A stretch of DNA of 52,739 bases, taken from Spirochaetes bacterium RBG_16_49_21 (GTDB lineage: Bacteria; Spirochaetota; UBA4802; UBA5550). The notes under the pieces were generated by a model. The model was not told the DNA's origin, did not search any database, and worked only from the letters and a program-made list of their open reading frames with translations. Shown piece by piece: positions 8,099-15,934 of the stretch. The position numbers and the translations under genes were made by a program. Numbering within the stretch: the first letter of the stretch is position 1; every line of letters starts with the position of its first letter. The DNA is taken from NCBI GenBank assembly GCA_001829495.1, contig MIBJ01000025.1:1-52739 (forward strand), written 5' to 3'.

Positions 8099-8992
8099 TT
8101 ACTTTTTCCCCTCAAGTTCCTCTATGGCGCGCGGCCAATCCTTCTTTAATAGCTGCGAGAGCACCCTGTCCGCAAGCAGCTTGCCGCCGGTTTGACACCG
8201 GGGACAGTAGTCCGTTTCATTTTCCGCATATTGAATGCGCTGTATCTGCGTATTGCACACGGGGCAGGGCTTTTTGTAACGGCCGTGCACGGCCATATCT
8301 TCATGAAATGCGGTGACTTTTTCCGGAAACCCCCTTCCCGTCTCTTCCCGCAGGCGGGCCGTCCATTCTTGTAAAACGGTTTTTGCGGCATCAAAAAGCC
8401 GTTCGACCTGCTCATCATCCATTTTTTGGGTTAACCGCAGGGGCGATAGACGGGCCCTGTGCAGAATTTCATCAGAATAGGCATTGCCGATACCGCTGAA
8501 GAGTCGGGGGTCGGTAAGCGCCCGCTTGAGAGTATGGTTCTCGGACACAAGTCGTTCCCGGAATTCATGCAGTGAAGCTTCAAAAATCTCAAGACCTCCG
8601 GGATCAAATTCTTCAAGGCTCGACGCGCCATGGATTATATGGAGAGAGGCGCGTTTCTTCGTACTATGTTCAATGACAAGCAGGGAGCCGTTGGAAAAAT
8701 CAAACGCAGCCAGGCCGTTTTTACGCGGGACAGCAACCCCCTTCTTTTTCCAATAGAGGCGGCCGGCGATCATCAAATGAATTATGAGATAATAATCATC
8801 GGCAAGGGAGAAAACAATGCGCTTGCCCATCCGTCTGAAATGCCGGAGCGTCAAACCCTCGATTGAGGAAACCGGCGGATCAACAGAACGAAGAAAAAAG
8901 GGGGACAAAAGACGAACTTTTTCCAGGACCTGATTTTTAAGCAGATCTTCAAGTCGTTCTATGTAAACAGTGATGTCGGGGTATTCCGGCAT
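8099..8992 (-). CDS. Fpg/Nei-family DNA glycosylase/AP lyase
   Basis: The product is about 297 residues. I start at the ATG at 8992, not the Met three codons upstream, because the family needs Pro2 as the catalytic nucleophile; this start yields M-P-E-Y-P-D. Other marks are the conserved Lys in MGKRIVF, the H2TH-region motif FSGIGNAYSDEIL and a C-terminal zinc finger CPVC-x17-CPRC. The N-terminus PEYPD differs from Fpg (PELPE) and Nei, so it belongs to a divergent subgroup and the damaged base it removes cannot be told. It is the last gene of a three-gene repair group transcribed leftwards, 71 bp after the TIGR03915-like gene. Confidence 0.88.
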   Translation of the reverse strand: MPEYPDITVYIERLEDLLKNQVLEKVRLLSPFFLRSVDPPVSSIEGLTLRHFRRMGKRIVFSLADDYYLIIHLMIAGRLYWKKKGVAVPRKNGLAAFDFSNGSLLVIEHSTKKRASLHIIHGASSLEEFDPGGLEIFEASLHEFRERLVSENHTLKRALTDPRLFSGIGNAYSDEILHRARLSPLRLTQKMDDEQVERLFDAAKTVLQEWTARLREETGRGFPEKVTAFHEDMAVHGRYKKPCPVCNTQIQRIQYAENETDYCPRCQTGGKLLADRVLSQLLKKDWPRAIEELEGKK

Positions 8993-9062
8993 GGATCGCA
9001 CCTCAGTATGCAGAATTCAAAAAAATTAAAAAAAGATAAAGCGAAAAATCATTTAATTTCAA

Positions 9063-9827
9063 TCAAGCGATACGTTCCACAAGATGCTTCCAGTAGCGCC
9101 GGGGTAAAAATTGTTTCTGCAATCTCTTATTTTTTCTGTAACCGATGGCGATATTCGTAAAATAATTATTCCACAGGTTTTGACATGCCAGCTCCGCATC
9201 ATCATACTCAATTGTGTCAACGATTTCAAAATCGATAATATCCCACTCTCCCCCGGAATACCGGGAAGCGATATTTCTTCCAATGTCGTGAATGATCCAA
9301 TGCTCTTGCGCCATGCGTTCCGCAAAATGAGGCGACAGTAGCGGAAGGACATTGTAATCGGGCTCAATGGGCGCGTAATATATTCCTCCCGGGGCGAGCC
9401 TGAAACGAACAAGCCCGGTCATTCTATGCCATTCCCGGGCTACTTTTTCCGCCAAGCGGCGCAGGGGCATTGCGTTGTCATGAGCAGAGTAATGATCCAA
9501 CAGCTTGCCGTAACGCCATCCCAGATTGAGGTAGTCGATAATGCATTGGGGAGCATTTGGTACCTCAGACAGATAGCAAAAGAGAACACGCTTGTATGCC
9601 AAAGGAGGAAGCTTTGTCTTAATCGCCCCTATGACCTCTTCCGCCTTATTTAAGTCGGTAGCAACATGGATATAATCATGGAAAAGAAGCGGGGTATCCG
9701 GCTCCATGACGAGAATACAATGAGGGATGATATTCCCTTTTTCAGCCTCGTAAGCTATGGTCATTAACCCATGAAACGAGCCGTCATAGATATACGTAAC
9801 CTGCCCTGATCCGGACGCCGGGGACAT
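9063..9827 (-). CDS. TIGR03915-like putative DNA repair protein
   Basis: The product is 254 residues. It begins with VTYIYDGSFHGLMTIAYEA and ends with RRYWKHLVERI, patterns I recognise from the putative repair proteins (TIGR03915/DUF4130) always paired with a radical SAM protein. Conserved EWHRMTGLVRFR and GGIYYAPIEPDYNVLPLLSPHFAER segments are present. The start codon overlaps the stop of the upstream radical SAM gene by one base (TAATG), so translation is coupled. The biochemical role is not established; partnership with a radical SAM enzyme and a Fpg-like glycosylase argues for repair of damaged bases. Confidence 0.85.
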   Translation of the reverse strand: MSPASGSGQVTYIYDGSFHGLMTIAYEAEKGNIIPHCILVMEPDTPLLFHDYIHVATDLNKAEEVIGAIKTKLPPLAYKRVLFCYLSEVPNAPQCIIDYLNLGWRYGKLLDHYSAHDNAMPLRRLAEKVAREWHRMTGLVRFRLAPGGIYYAPIEPDYNVLPLLSPHFAERMAQEHWIIHDIGRNIASRYSGGEWDIIDFEIVDTIEYDDAELACQNLWNNYFTNIAIGYRKNKRLQKQFLPRRYWKHLVERIA

Positions 9828-11149
9828 TACAATTCTCCGGTGATGGCAATAATTCCGGGCTCCGGCGCCGTCAGGAAGTTGGAACCGAACAGATCAAGCT
9901 GGCCGATGCTCCGTTCTTTGTTACGAGCAGCGGTCAACAAGAGAGGAGCATGATTTCCGATAATGCGCTCTTTGATCGATACAACGTCAAGTTCTTCTTT
10001 TTCAAGATGTTTGCCGTTACAGGTGACAAAGAAACGGGCTCTTTTCAATACAACGCCTGTTCTTTGGAGCTCATCAAAAGTTAGGGACCGTACCGTACGC
10101 GATTTCATTATGCGTTGAGCCGATCTCATGCCGATTCCGGGTACCCTCAGAAGCATCGCGTAATCGGCTTTGTTGATCTCCACCGGGAAAAGGTACATAT
10201 TAGAGAGAGCCCACTGGCTTTTAGGATCCAATTCCGGATCAAAATTCTGATTTTTTTCGCTTAAAAGCTCTCCGGCATTAAAGCCATAAAATCGGAGCAG
10301 CCAATCCGCCTGATAGAGCCTGTGCTCACGTCTGAGAGGGGGCTCTGCCACGGGCAGCCGGGCATCAGAAGCGGTGACCGGAACATACGCCGAGTAGTAA
10401 ACTCTCTTAAGAGAGAAGCTGCGATACAGCGCTTCGGAAAGATTCAAAATGGTGTAGTCACTCTCGGGACTGGCTCCTATGACCAACTGGGTGCTCTGAC
10501 CGGCCGGGACAAAGCCTCGTTCACGGCCGGGAGAATAATCTCTTTCCCGGCAGTCCAGTATGTTGCTCTTAATGTTTATCATCGCCTTAAAAATGGCCCC
10601 CTTTTTTTTCTGGGGAGCAAGCAGGGTAAGGCTCTTTTCAGAGGGAAGCTCAATATTCGCGCTCATTCTATCCGCAAGAAAACCCGTCTTTCTTATGAGC
10701 ACCGGATCTGCACCGGGCATCGCTTTGGCATGGATATATCCATTGAACCGGTACTTTTTGCGCAGTATTGTTACTGTCCGAAAAATAAGCTCCATGGTAT
10801 AGTCCGGGTTCCTATATATGGCGGAACTCAAGAAAAGACCCTCTATGTAATTCCTCCGGTAAAGCTGAACGGTTAGTTCCGCAATCTCTTCGGGCGTAAA
10901 GAGCGCCCGGGGAAGATCGTTGGATACCCTGTTTATGCAATACGCGCAGTCATACGTACACATGTTGGTGAGCAATATTTTAAAAAGAGAGATACAGCGC
11001 CCGTCATCGGACCAGCTATGGCAGATGCCGCTTTTTACCGCCGTTCCTATTCCCCCCAAGTCGTTCTTCCTGCTGCTTCCGCTTGAAGCGCAGGAAGCAT
11101 CATATTTTGCCGAGCGGGAGAGTATTTCCAGTTTTTTGTATAAATCCAT
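9827..11149 (-). CDS. Putative DNA modification/repair radical SAM protein (TIGR03916-like)
   Basis: The product is about 440 residues. The radical SAM cluster motif CTYDCAYC (C-x3-C-x2-C) follows LLTNM near residue 60, and a C-terminal helix-hairpin-helix VPGIGMRSAQRIM suggests DNA binding. The family start MDLYKKLEILSRSAKYDASC favours the ATG at 11149; an in-frame ATG at 11182 would add 11 residues. The family resembles spore photoproduct lyase in concept: SAM-derived radical chemistry on nucleic acid, but this is not proven. It is the first gene of the repair operon and lies behind a TTGCCA-N16-TATAGT promoter overlapped by a palindrome. Confidence 0.87.
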   Translation of the reverse strand: MDLYKKLEILSRSAKYDASCASSGSSRKNDLGGIGTAVKSGICHSWSDDGRCISLFKILLTNMCTYDCAYCINRVSNDLPRALFTPEEIAELTVQLYRRNYIEGLFLSSAIYRNPDYTMELIFRTVTILRKKYRFNGYIHAKAMPGADPVLIRKTGFLADRMSANIELPSEKSLTLLAPQKKKGAIFKAMINIKSNILDCRERDYSPGRERGFVPAGQSTQLVIGASPESDYTILNLSEALYRSFSLKRVYYSAYVPVTASDARLPVAEPPLRREHRLYQADWLLRFYGFNAGELLSEKNQNFDPELDPKSQWALSNMYLFPVEINKADYAMLLRVPGIGMRSAQRIMKSRTVRSLTFDELQRTGVVLKRARFFVTCNGKHLEKEELDVVSIKERIIGNHAPLLLTAARNKERSIGQLDLFGSNFLTAPEPGIIAITGEL

Positions 11150-11205
11150 TAAGAGCAATCCGTGCTGAAAATAATCCAGCATATCCCCAGTTTTAATAAC
11201 CGGTG

Positions 11206-11237
11206 AATTATACTATACATAAGTATAGTTACTTGGC
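11206..11237 (-). promoter_or_regulatory. Promoter with palindromic operator for the DNA-repair operon
   Basis: On the minus strand TTGCCA (11237-11232) and TATAGT are 16 bases apart, each 5/6 matches to sigma70-type boxes. A perfect 7-bp inverted repeat ACTATAC-N4-GTATAGT (11212-11229) covers the end of the spacer and the -10. A repressor bound there would block the promoter. A LexA-like damage regulator is the natural guess for a repair operon, but the motif matches no LexA box I know. Confidence 0.55.
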
Positions 11238-11494
11238 AACTACTTTTTGATGAAATTAGAAAATTTTTTTCAGACTCTGTGAAAGCCCTTATCCATAGGG
11301 TGAAGCCGAGTCGATCAAACAAGGGCTTCCGGAGCGTCTGATATGGTGGATTCAGTTATGCCTAAATGACGGAATAGAGGATTGGCAAAATAATTATCCT
11401 GATGTATTATCAAGATGATTCTTTATATTTATATATGAACAAAGATGATGCCGGCACAGAGCGCACAAATATCCAACAGATTCTTATTATCCCG
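11238..11494. other. Intergenic stretch between repair operon and response regulators
   Basis: No gene is evident between the repair-operon promoter and the leaderless response regulator. The only structure I see is an 8-bp stem, AAGCCCTT (11283-11290) with AAGGGCTT (11321-11328), closing a loop of 30 bases. It could be part of a small RNA or a leftover; it matches no riboswitch I recognise. Confidence 0.3.
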
Positions 11495-11508
11495 TATACT
11501 ATTGTGCC
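11495..11508 (+). promoter_or_regulatory. -10 element of a probable leaderless transcript
   Basis: TATACT (11495-11500) ends 8 bases before the ATG at 11509, and no Shine-Dalgarno precedes that ATG. A transcript starting about 7 bases after the -10 would begin at or next to the start codon. The paralogue at 12771 has the same 8-base spacing. No good -35 is visible here. Confidence 0.45.
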
Positions 11509-11964
11509 ATGACTGATAACGTCACCAAAATTATAATCGTCGATGATCACCCTTTCGTACGGCAAAGCATGAAAAGAGTCATTGAAAAAGAGCAGGACCT
11601 CTCGGTCATCCGTGAAGCCGGAAGCGCTGAGGAAGCAATCCGCCTGATCTGTCGGGAGGAGCCGGACCTGGTTATCGTCGACATCTCCCTGGAAAGCGAG
11701 GCGAGCGGCCTGGACCTCATCAAAACGCTCCGTGTCCGGTTCTCCCGCATAAAAACATTGGTACTTTCGATGCACGACGAGAACATATATGCCGAGCGGG
11801 CATTCCGCGCAGGAGCCCACGGATACATCACCAAAAAAGAAGCGCCGGGGGGCATCATCGACGCCATACGCACGGTGATGAAGGGAAAACCGTACCTGCG
11901 CGGCAGCATCTCGATGGCCCTCAGGGACCGGCTATTCAAGGAAAAGGCGATGGATGAGAAATAG
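11509..11964 (+). CDS. NarL-type response regulator, receiver domain only (DNA-binding domain lost)
   Basis: The product is 151 residues. A receiver domain is complete: acidic pair VDDHP, phospho-acceptor Asp in IVDIS, the Ser of LVLSM and the Lys of TKKEAP. It is closely similar throughout to the first 145 residues of the regulator at 12771, then ends (KAMDEK) where that paralogue continues into its LuxR-type helix-turn-helix. It is thus a duplicated copy that lost its output domain, and could act as a phosphate sink or as a dominant partner by dimerisation. About 260 bp of repeat-containing sequence follow. Confidence 0.85.
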   Translation: MTDNVTKIIIVDDHPFVRQSMKRVIEKEQDLSVIREAGSAEEAIRLICREEPDLVIVDISLESEASGLDLIKTLRVRFSRIKTLVLSMHDENIYAERAFRAGAHGYITKKEAPGGIIDAIRTVMKGKPYLRGSISMALRDRLFKEKAMDEK

Positions 11965-12019
11965 ATTCCCGCTCCACCGGGTCTTATAGAAAAAAATTCA
12001 TACCTCTACACGCCGTTCT

Positions 12020-12220
12020 TAATTACTCGAGTTAGGCGAATTTTGTTAAAAATCTCTTACTCCCTCCCCCCTACATGGGGGAGGGTTGGGGTGGGGGTGA
12101 TTAATGTATGGCGTATAGGTTACTTTTGTACGCCAAAAACATCTATTTCACCCTCCCCTCACCCCTCCCATCAAGGGAGGGGACTGCTTTAATTAAAAAT
12201 CGCCTAACTCAAGTTAATTA
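12020..12220. mobile_element. MITE-like palindromic element, G/C-rich repeat family A with terminal inverted repeats
   Basis: The 201-bp element is bounded by imperfect terminal inverted repeats: TAATTACTCGAGTTAGGCGA at 12020-12039 and its near reverse complement at 12200-12220 (one inserted base, one mismatch). Inside are a G/C-rich arm CCCTCCCCCC-N4-GGGGGAGGG followed by GGTTGGGGTGGGGGTGA, a loop with GGCGTA and TACGCC, and a second arm ending GGGAGGGGA. The same inner arms recur at 24852-24944 and, as a half, at 16676-16714. It carries no gene. Non-autonomous transposition is inferred from the terminal repeats. Confidence 0.6.
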
Positions 12221-12734
12221 TTACCTCACGAAACACGTTATGCCGTATCACCGAAACCATGAGGGGGGATTAACGGATTCTTAGATAAAAAGGCAATACT
12301 TCGGTGATAGTCAGAAACTCTTGTATGTTTTATCTTATTGATATTCAGATGTGCCTGTAAACCAAACAAGCTTTTATCAAGACTGAGTGCTCCGGAACGA
12401 GCTGTACCGAATGAAACCAATGAATAAGAGAACCGGTATTATGACCCGCTCATCCATTGAAGAAGATGAGGTAAACATCAGGGGAAATACCTCATCCCGA
12501 ACCATTGAAAATTCTCCGGAGCGCGAGAACGATGATGCGATGACGCCCGCGACACAGCGGTTCCTATACGCCACCCACCTCACCTCCTCATTCTTTGGAT
12601 GCGATGGGGAAGACCTCATCGGCAATGTCATCGATGCCGTGAGCAATTCCCCCGCGCTTTTTAACCCCCCTTTGGGGGGTTTTTGGGGGGCGTGAGAGCG
12701 TGAATTAAAATTCACTACTCATGTAAAATTTTAA
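12221..12734. other. Intergenic region with a degraded coding remnant cut by a repeat
   Basis: Between the family-A element and the next promoter lies a plus-strand frame (12438-12660) whose third codon positions are mostly G or C, as in the neighbouring genes. It reads FLYATHLTSSFFGC then DGEDLIGNVIDAVS and runs into the family-C repeat at 12662, which supplies its stop. It has no recognisable start or ribosome-binding site. I read it as the remnant of a gene, possibly a sensor component near the response regulators, interrupted by the repeat. Confidence 0.3.
12662..12704. repeat. Dispersed repeat family C, copy 1
   Basis: A short palindrome CCCCCC-TTT-GGGGGG followed by a G-rich run and CGTGAGAGCGTGA. 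A second copy with the same order (CCCCCC-TCT-GGGGGG, G run, CATGAGAACGTGA) is at 46394-46434. Confidence 0.6.
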
Positions 12735-12767
12735 TTTACAGAAAGGAAGAAGTCCGTATGCTATCAT
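12735..12767 (+). promoter_or_regulatory. Promoter of the second response regulator (probable leaderless transcript)
   Basis: TTTACA (12735-12740), 16 bases, then TATGCT (12757-12762), which ends 8 bases before the ATG at 12771. No ribosome-binding site fits that ATG. A GGAAG at 12743-12747 lies far upstream. The -10-to-ATG spacing equals that of the paralogue at 11509. Confidence 0.5.
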
Positions 12768-12770
12768 ACC

Positions 12771-13433
12771 ATGAGCGGCAATACGGTGAAAATCATCCTC
12801 GTGGACGACCATCCGCTGGTCAGGCAGGGACTGAAAAAGGTCATAGAGAAGGAACAGGACCTGGCCGTAATACAAGAAGCCGGCAGCGCCGAAGAGGCGC
12901 TACGGCTCATCAACAGGAAGGAGCCGGACCTGGCGATAATCGACATCTCCCTCGAAGGAGAGGCCAACGGTCTTGATCTCGCCAAAGCTCTACGAGAGCG
13001 ATACGGCTCCATCAAGATATTGGTGCTTTCAATGCATGATGAGAACGTCTATGCGGAACGCGCGCTCCGGGCAGGCGCGCGCGGCTATGTCGCCAAAAAA
13101 GAAGCCCCGGGGGTCATCATCGAGGCGGTACGGACCGTTATGAGGGGAGAGCTTTACCTGAGCGGCAGGACTTCCATGAAGATCATCGACCGCCTGTTTC
13201 AGGGAAAGGAGATGTCCGCGGAATCGATAACGGAGGTGCTCTCGGACCGCGAGCTGGAGATTTTTCAGTTGATCGGCAGCGGCATGGGCACCGGGGATAT
13301 CGCCAAAACGCTCAATATAAGCGTGAACACCATTGAAAGCCACCGGAAAAAAATAAAAGAAAAACTGGGGATTGACAAGGGTACGGAGCTGGTCAAGACC
13401 GCGGTGCAGTGGGCGGTGACCCGGAAGGTATGA
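12771..13433 (+). CDS. NarL/FixJ-type response regulator with LuxR helix-turn-helix
   Basis: The product is 220 residues. The receiver domain (1-125) has the VDDHP acidic pair, Asp in IIDIS and Lys in AKKEAP. The C-terminal LuxR-type DNA-binding domain (about 150-215) shows LSDRELEIFQLIGSGMGTGDIA, then LNISVNTIESHRKKIKEKLG (segments abutting). It would bind DNA as a phosphorylated dimer. No histidine kinase is adjacent, so it is an orphan here. It is the intact paralogue of the receiver-only gene at 11509. Start chosen from the paralogue alignment. Confidence 0.92.
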   Translation: MSGNTVKIILVDDHPLVRQGLKKVIEKEQDLAVIQEAGSAEEALRLINRKEPDLAIIDISLEGEANGLDLAKALRERYGSIKILVLSMHDENVYAERALRAGARGYVAKKEAPGVIIEAVRTVMRGELYLSGRTSMKIIDRLFQGKEMSAESITEVLSDRELEIFQLIGSGMGTGDIAKTLNISVNTIESHRKKIKEKLGIDKGTELVKTAVQWAVTRKV

Positions 13434-13458
13434 ACTGCCGCAATGCCGGCAGCCGCGA

Positions 13459-15273
13459 TCACCGCACGCCCTGAATTTGAAGCGCTTTGTCGAAGGATAT
13501 GACCGCGTCATAGGTAATTTCAGCCTTTGCCCCGGCCCCCAGATCAAGCTTCCATTTACGGATACCCTGGGCGTAGCGCGTGGTCTTTTCGAACTGCTCG
13601 TCCTTTAAAAATTGGTGCGACAGGTTTTTGACCTCCGCGTCGATCTTTTCGTTCCGCGACAACGGCAGGGCGTCGTGCACGAACACTTCAATGCCGCGGG
13701 GGAGACGGTTCTCGACCGTGAGCTTATAGCGGTAAAGGATTCTCCGCTTGCCCCTCAGCAGGCCCGCGGCGTCCTCATACTTTTTGACGAGCTCCTTCTT
13801 CGCGGCGATGCGCGATTCAATGCCCAGGATAATCTCCTCCGCCATGTCCGGCGCTACCGCCGGCATGGCGGCCTTGCCCATGAACTCGTTGTCAAGGAAG
13901 ATCTGAGCCTCGCCGGCAAGCCAGGGAAGTCCGGTGGTGTTCCGGACCGCCGCCTTGAGGTAGGCGCTGGGCACGTCTGCGGGGATCGCCTCATAAAAGA
14001 AGCGCGGAGCGCTCCCTTTTTCAAGACGGAATTCGCGTATGAACTTCTTCTGGTATTTGGCGGACGAGGCGATGTTCAGTCTTCCCGGGAAGCTGATTTC
14101 AAAATAGGGTCCTTTTTCGCGTATCTCGGTTTCATCAGGCTGGAGCCGGTCCATGTCCGCTTTGCTGATCGCCTTCTTTTTCGCCGTTTTTCGCTCCGCT
14201 GCCGCGCCTTCGCCGTAGTCCAGTGCCTCGCTCCGCGAGGGAGCCGCAATATCGAGGTACCAGGGTTTGAGGCCCGGGGGGCTAATGGCGCTCGCCGGCG
14301 CGCCGGTGGAAAAAGAGAGCATGATATCCTCCCAGTTCTCGCCGGTCATCTGGTAGACGTTGCCGTACACGAAGAGCCCGATCCGCTTCTCCGCGCTGTC
14401 GGCGCGCACGTCGTACTTCATCTCCCAGGAGGTGTTCGGTATGACGTAGGTAAAGCTGAAGTCCGCCTCGCCTGGCGCGGGCGTATTTATCTCCACCGCC
14501 AGGCGCTTCTCGATATCCACCTTTTCCGTCGGATTTTTAAGAATTCTTGTCCGCTCCGCGTAACGATCCGATATATCGGCGAACTGCTGGATCTGCATTG
14601 CCGCCCGATTCGTCAGAATGGCGGTATTGAGCGAGCGATAGGTGCTGAAATAGGAGGTGCCGGCGATCTGGGAAAGCTCGAATTCCCATTTCTGGATATT
14701 CTTGCCGATAGTCTCGCGCTCCCGTTCGATCTCCCTCTTTCTGGCGAGGAGGCTCTTTCTCTTTCCCGCAGTGTAGGTGAGCGTATTGTCCCAGACCTTC
14801 GCATCGGGGATACGGGTCATGAGCTCCTTGGATACCGTCTGGTTGGTGAAGTCCATTATTGAATCGAGGAACTTTTCCTGCGACTGGATGATCTTGAGCT
14901 CGTCCACAAAGAACTGATCCCGTTCCCTGAGGGCCTTGAGCCGGTCTTCTATATCAAGAATCTCCTTACGTTTTTTCTTCACGAGCGCCTTCTTCACCAC
15001 CTCCAGGGATACGATCGATCCGGTAAAGTTACGGGGCAGGCTGCCGCGCACCGACCAATCGTACAAAAGCGGCGGCAGGCTCCCCAGGGTTATGCGGTTC
15101 ATTCCCTCTTTAAACCGAAGACGCACCGTGCGGGTTATGGCAGCCTGGTTCTGGTAGAGCTTCACGGCCGTGATTCTGCTCGACAGCGCCTTTTCCTCAG
15201 AATCGTCTGCGCCTGCCGCGCTGTACCAGAGGCCGGCTATAACACAGAATACCATCATGAACGTTCGTTTCAT
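13459..15273 (-). CDS. Exported DUF4139 (mucoidy inhibitor MuiA-like) protein
   Basis: The product is 604 residues with a signal peptide (MKRTFMMVFCVIAGLWYSAAGADD, cleavage expected near residue 22). The N-terminal part ITAVKLYQNQAAITRTVRL is typical of the DUF4140 region. It is followed by a coiled-coil (about 90-260) rich in Lys, Glu and Arg, then DUF4139 with FSFTYVIPNTSWEMKYDVRAD and NWEDIMLSFSTGAP. Function of this family is not established. It is convergent with the response regulator (25 bp apart) and divergent from the MarR gene. Confidence 0.85.
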   Translation of the reverse strand: MKRTFMMVFCVIAGLWYSAAGADDSEEKALSSRITAVKLYQNQAAITRTVRLRFKEGMNRITLGSLPPLLYDWSVRGSLPRNFTGSIVSLEVVKKALVKKKRKEILDIEDRLKALRERDQFFVDELKIIQSQEKFLDSIMDFTNQTVSKELMTRIPDAKVWDNTLTYTAGKRKSLLARKREIERERETIGKNIQKWEFELSQIAGTSYFSTYRSLNTAILTNRAAMQIQQFADISDRYAERTRILKNPTEKVDIEKRLAVEINTPAPGEADFSFTYVIPNTSWEMKYDVRADSAEKRIGLFVYGNVYQMTGENWEDIMLSFSTGAPASAISPPGLKPWYLDIAAPSRSEALDYGEGAAAERKTAKKKAISKADMDRLQPDETEIREKGPYFEISFPGRLNIASSAKYQKKFIREFRLEKGSAPRFFYEAIPADVPSAYLKAAVRNTTGLPWLAGEAQIFLDNEFMGKAAMPAVAPDMAEEIILGIESRIAAKKELVKKYEDAAGLLRGKRRILYRYKLTVENRLPRGIEVFVHDALPLSRNEKIDAEVKNLSHQFLKDEQFEKTTRYAQGIRKWKLDLGAGAKAEITYDAVISFDKALQIQGVR

Positions 15274-15383
15274 ATTCTCATTAGATGAATTCGCCGGGAA
15301 AAAGCAAGCTATTTTACCTCCGTCATTCAGAAATTCGAAGATTTTAAGTATTTAATTATTTTATAAATTTCTTATTTTTTTAC

Positions 15384-15455
15384 TTGACGACCAAACGGTT
15401 GCTGTATATATTTGCTACTAACAATAGTTGCGATAGGCAAATATATATGCCTATC
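15384..15455 (+). promoter_or_regulatory. Promoter and palindromic operator upstream of the MarR gene
   Basis: TTGACG (15384-15389), 17 bases, TATATT (15407-15412) is a strong sigma70-type promoter. Downstream, within the expected leader, lies a perfect 8-bp inverted repeat GATAGGCA-N8-TGCCTATC (15432-15455). A weaker dyad, GCTACTA/TAGTTGC, overlaps the probable start site. MarR proteins commonly repress their own operons through such dyads, so autoregulation of the downstream cluster is likely. Confidence 0.6.
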
Positions 15456-15478
15456 CCCCGGCGTCGCCAGTTTGGATT

Positions 15479-15934
15479 ATGAAATATAGTATTGTAGATA
15501 CGATCATGCTGTTGAACGAACAGTGCTGCCATTTAAACGAGCAGGACGCAGCCGAAAACAACCTGACCTCAAAGGAGATGCAGGTCCTGCTTTCACTCAA
15601 TCCGGAGGAGACCGTCTCGAGCGTTGATCTGGCGCAGCGTAACCTCCTTTCGCCTTCGCGGATGAGCCGGATCATCGACGGGCTTGTTTCCAAGGAATAC
15701 CTCAACCGTGAGACCGACGAGCATGACCGGCGGTACAGCCGGCTCTCATTAACGCCCGGCGGCATTAAAAAAAACAAGCATACAATGGAATTCAAAAAAC
15801 GGTGTGAGTCAAAAATAAAATCCAAATTGTCCGAGAATGAATTCGCCATTATTCAAAAGGCGCTGCGTCTGTTACTATTTTCCATGGAGGATGAGCATGG
15901 GATCAGCTTCACCGATTCAACTGGACACCATTAA
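15479..15934 (+). CDS. MarR-family transcriptional regulator with an N-terminal vicinal Cys pair
   Basis: The product is 151 residues. The winged-helix shows LTSKEMQVLLSL, the recognition helix LLSPSRMSRIIDGLV and the wing RETDEHDRRYSRLSLTPGG. The first helix carries NEQCCHLNEQ, a vicinal Cys pair (about residues 16-17) in the part of MarR proteins that forms the dimer interface and ligand pocket; this could sense thiol oxidation or a metalloid. It begins the cluster and overlaps the methyltransferase start by about 38 bp, so the two are translationally coupled. No clear ribosome-binding site precedes the ATG at 15479. Confidence 0.88.
   Translation: MKYSIVDTIMLLNEQCCHLNEQDAAENNLTSKEMQVLLSLNPEETVSSVDLAQRNLLSPSRMSRIIDGLVSKEYLNRETDEHDRRYSRLSLTPGGIKKNKHTMEFKKRCESKIKSKLSENEFAIIQKALRLLLFSMEDEHGISFTDSTGHH

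Noticed and set aside
11281-11330. Riboswitch (c-di-GMP or cobalamin type)
   Set aside because: Only one 8-bp stem is seen and none of the conserved core of those classes.
13612-14862. 416-codon plus-strand frame
   Set aside because: It is the antisense shadow of the DUF4139 gene, which has clear family motifs and a signal peptide.
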